DNA of 64,000 nucleotides from Streptococcus suis S735 (lineage in GTDB: Bacteria > Bacillota > Bacilli > Lactobacillales > Streptococcaceae), in the NCBI RefSeq assembly GCF_000294495.1, contig NC_018526.1, positions 558,001-622,000 of the forward strand, read 5' to 3'. Positions 63,887 through 64,000 of the stretch are shown piece by piece. The translations under genes and the position numbers were made by a program. Below the pieces are notes generated by a model, which saw only the letters and a list, made by a program, of their open reading frames with translations, was not told where the DNA came from and ran no database searches. How positions within the stretch are numbered: position 1 is the first letter of the stretch; each line of letters starts with the position of its first letter.

Positions 63887-63934
63887 AAGAAAAAGTAGTG
63901 AGTACTTTCTCCCGTCGGAGATTTCCTCACTACT
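63887..63934 (-). terminator. Terminator of a minus-strand gene entering from the right
   Basis: On the minus strand, stem AGTAGTGAG / CTCACTACT encloses an inner CTCC/GGAG stem and is followed by TTTTTCTTT. Further right a minus-strand frame ending LLGEDM with stop at 63979-63981 would be the tail of the gene it serves, but only seven codons are in the window. Confidence 0.7.
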
Positions 63935-64000
63935 AATCTTAGTATGTTTTTGTTCTTTTACTGTAATAAACTGAATGATTACATATCTTCTCCCAACAAA

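Overview
This window is a low-GC Firmicute chromosome segment that I read as Streptococcus suis. The reasons are a sialic-acid capsule locus ending beside aroA and glf, and an arginine deiminase cluster in the order flpS-arcA-GNAT-arcB-arcC-arcD-arcT-arcH-argR, where arcH is a large LPXTG-type endo-beta-galactosidase/hexosaminidase gene. The species call is inference from gene content and order; no search was run.

Region 1 (1-10.4 kb) is the distal part of the capsule (cps) locus: two family-2 glycosyltransferases (the first cut by the window edge), a broken O-acyltransferase, a wrecked second copy of neuA, a GT52-type sialyltransferase, the Wzx flippase, and intact neuB-neuC-neuD-neuA for making CMP-Neu5Ac. 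Two 100-bp MITE-like elements sit in it. Their ends match the left end of an IS5-type element just downstream.

Region 2 (10.4-16.97 kb) is an insertion-sequence graveyard: an internally deleted IS5-type element, an IS66 element with an intact-looking IS630 inserted inside it, a 5'-truncated IS30 element, a second IS66 scrap, and a broken tyrosine recombinase.

Region 3 (17.0-20.45 kb) is an AT-rich island of two convergent genes, a broken Ddl-like ATP-grasp gene and an intact 785-residue STAND/TPR-like protein of unknown function. The outer ends are bounded by a perfect 29-bp inverted repeat that also supplies each gene's ribosome-binding site.

Region 4 (20.6-39.7 kb) is mostly core chromosome: aroA-aroK-pheA-LCP protein, a 23S rRNA methyltransferase, an IS scrap, glf, a MarR/FMN-reductase pair, a second IS630 copy, tseB-like/aspC/asnS, a RelBE-type toxin-antitoxin pair, a MATE transporter, ridA, and rapZ-yvcK-whiA. 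Region 5 (39-53.7 kb) is the arginine deiminase system with catabolite-control signals, arcH, argR, queA and a small unannotated membrane ORF. Region 6 (53.8-62.3 kb) has nagB under a double NagR-like operator, then a tandem array of four small secreted proteins with a shared Trp/Phe-rich C-terminal helix (three behind copies of the same promoter), then dltXABCD. The window ends with an IS110-family element.

The strongest candidates for something undescribed are (a) the secreted Trp-rich mini-protein array at 54.96-57.34 kb with its conserved promoter element, and (b) the convergent ATP-grasp/STAND-like island between inverted 29-bp leaders next to a recombinase relic.
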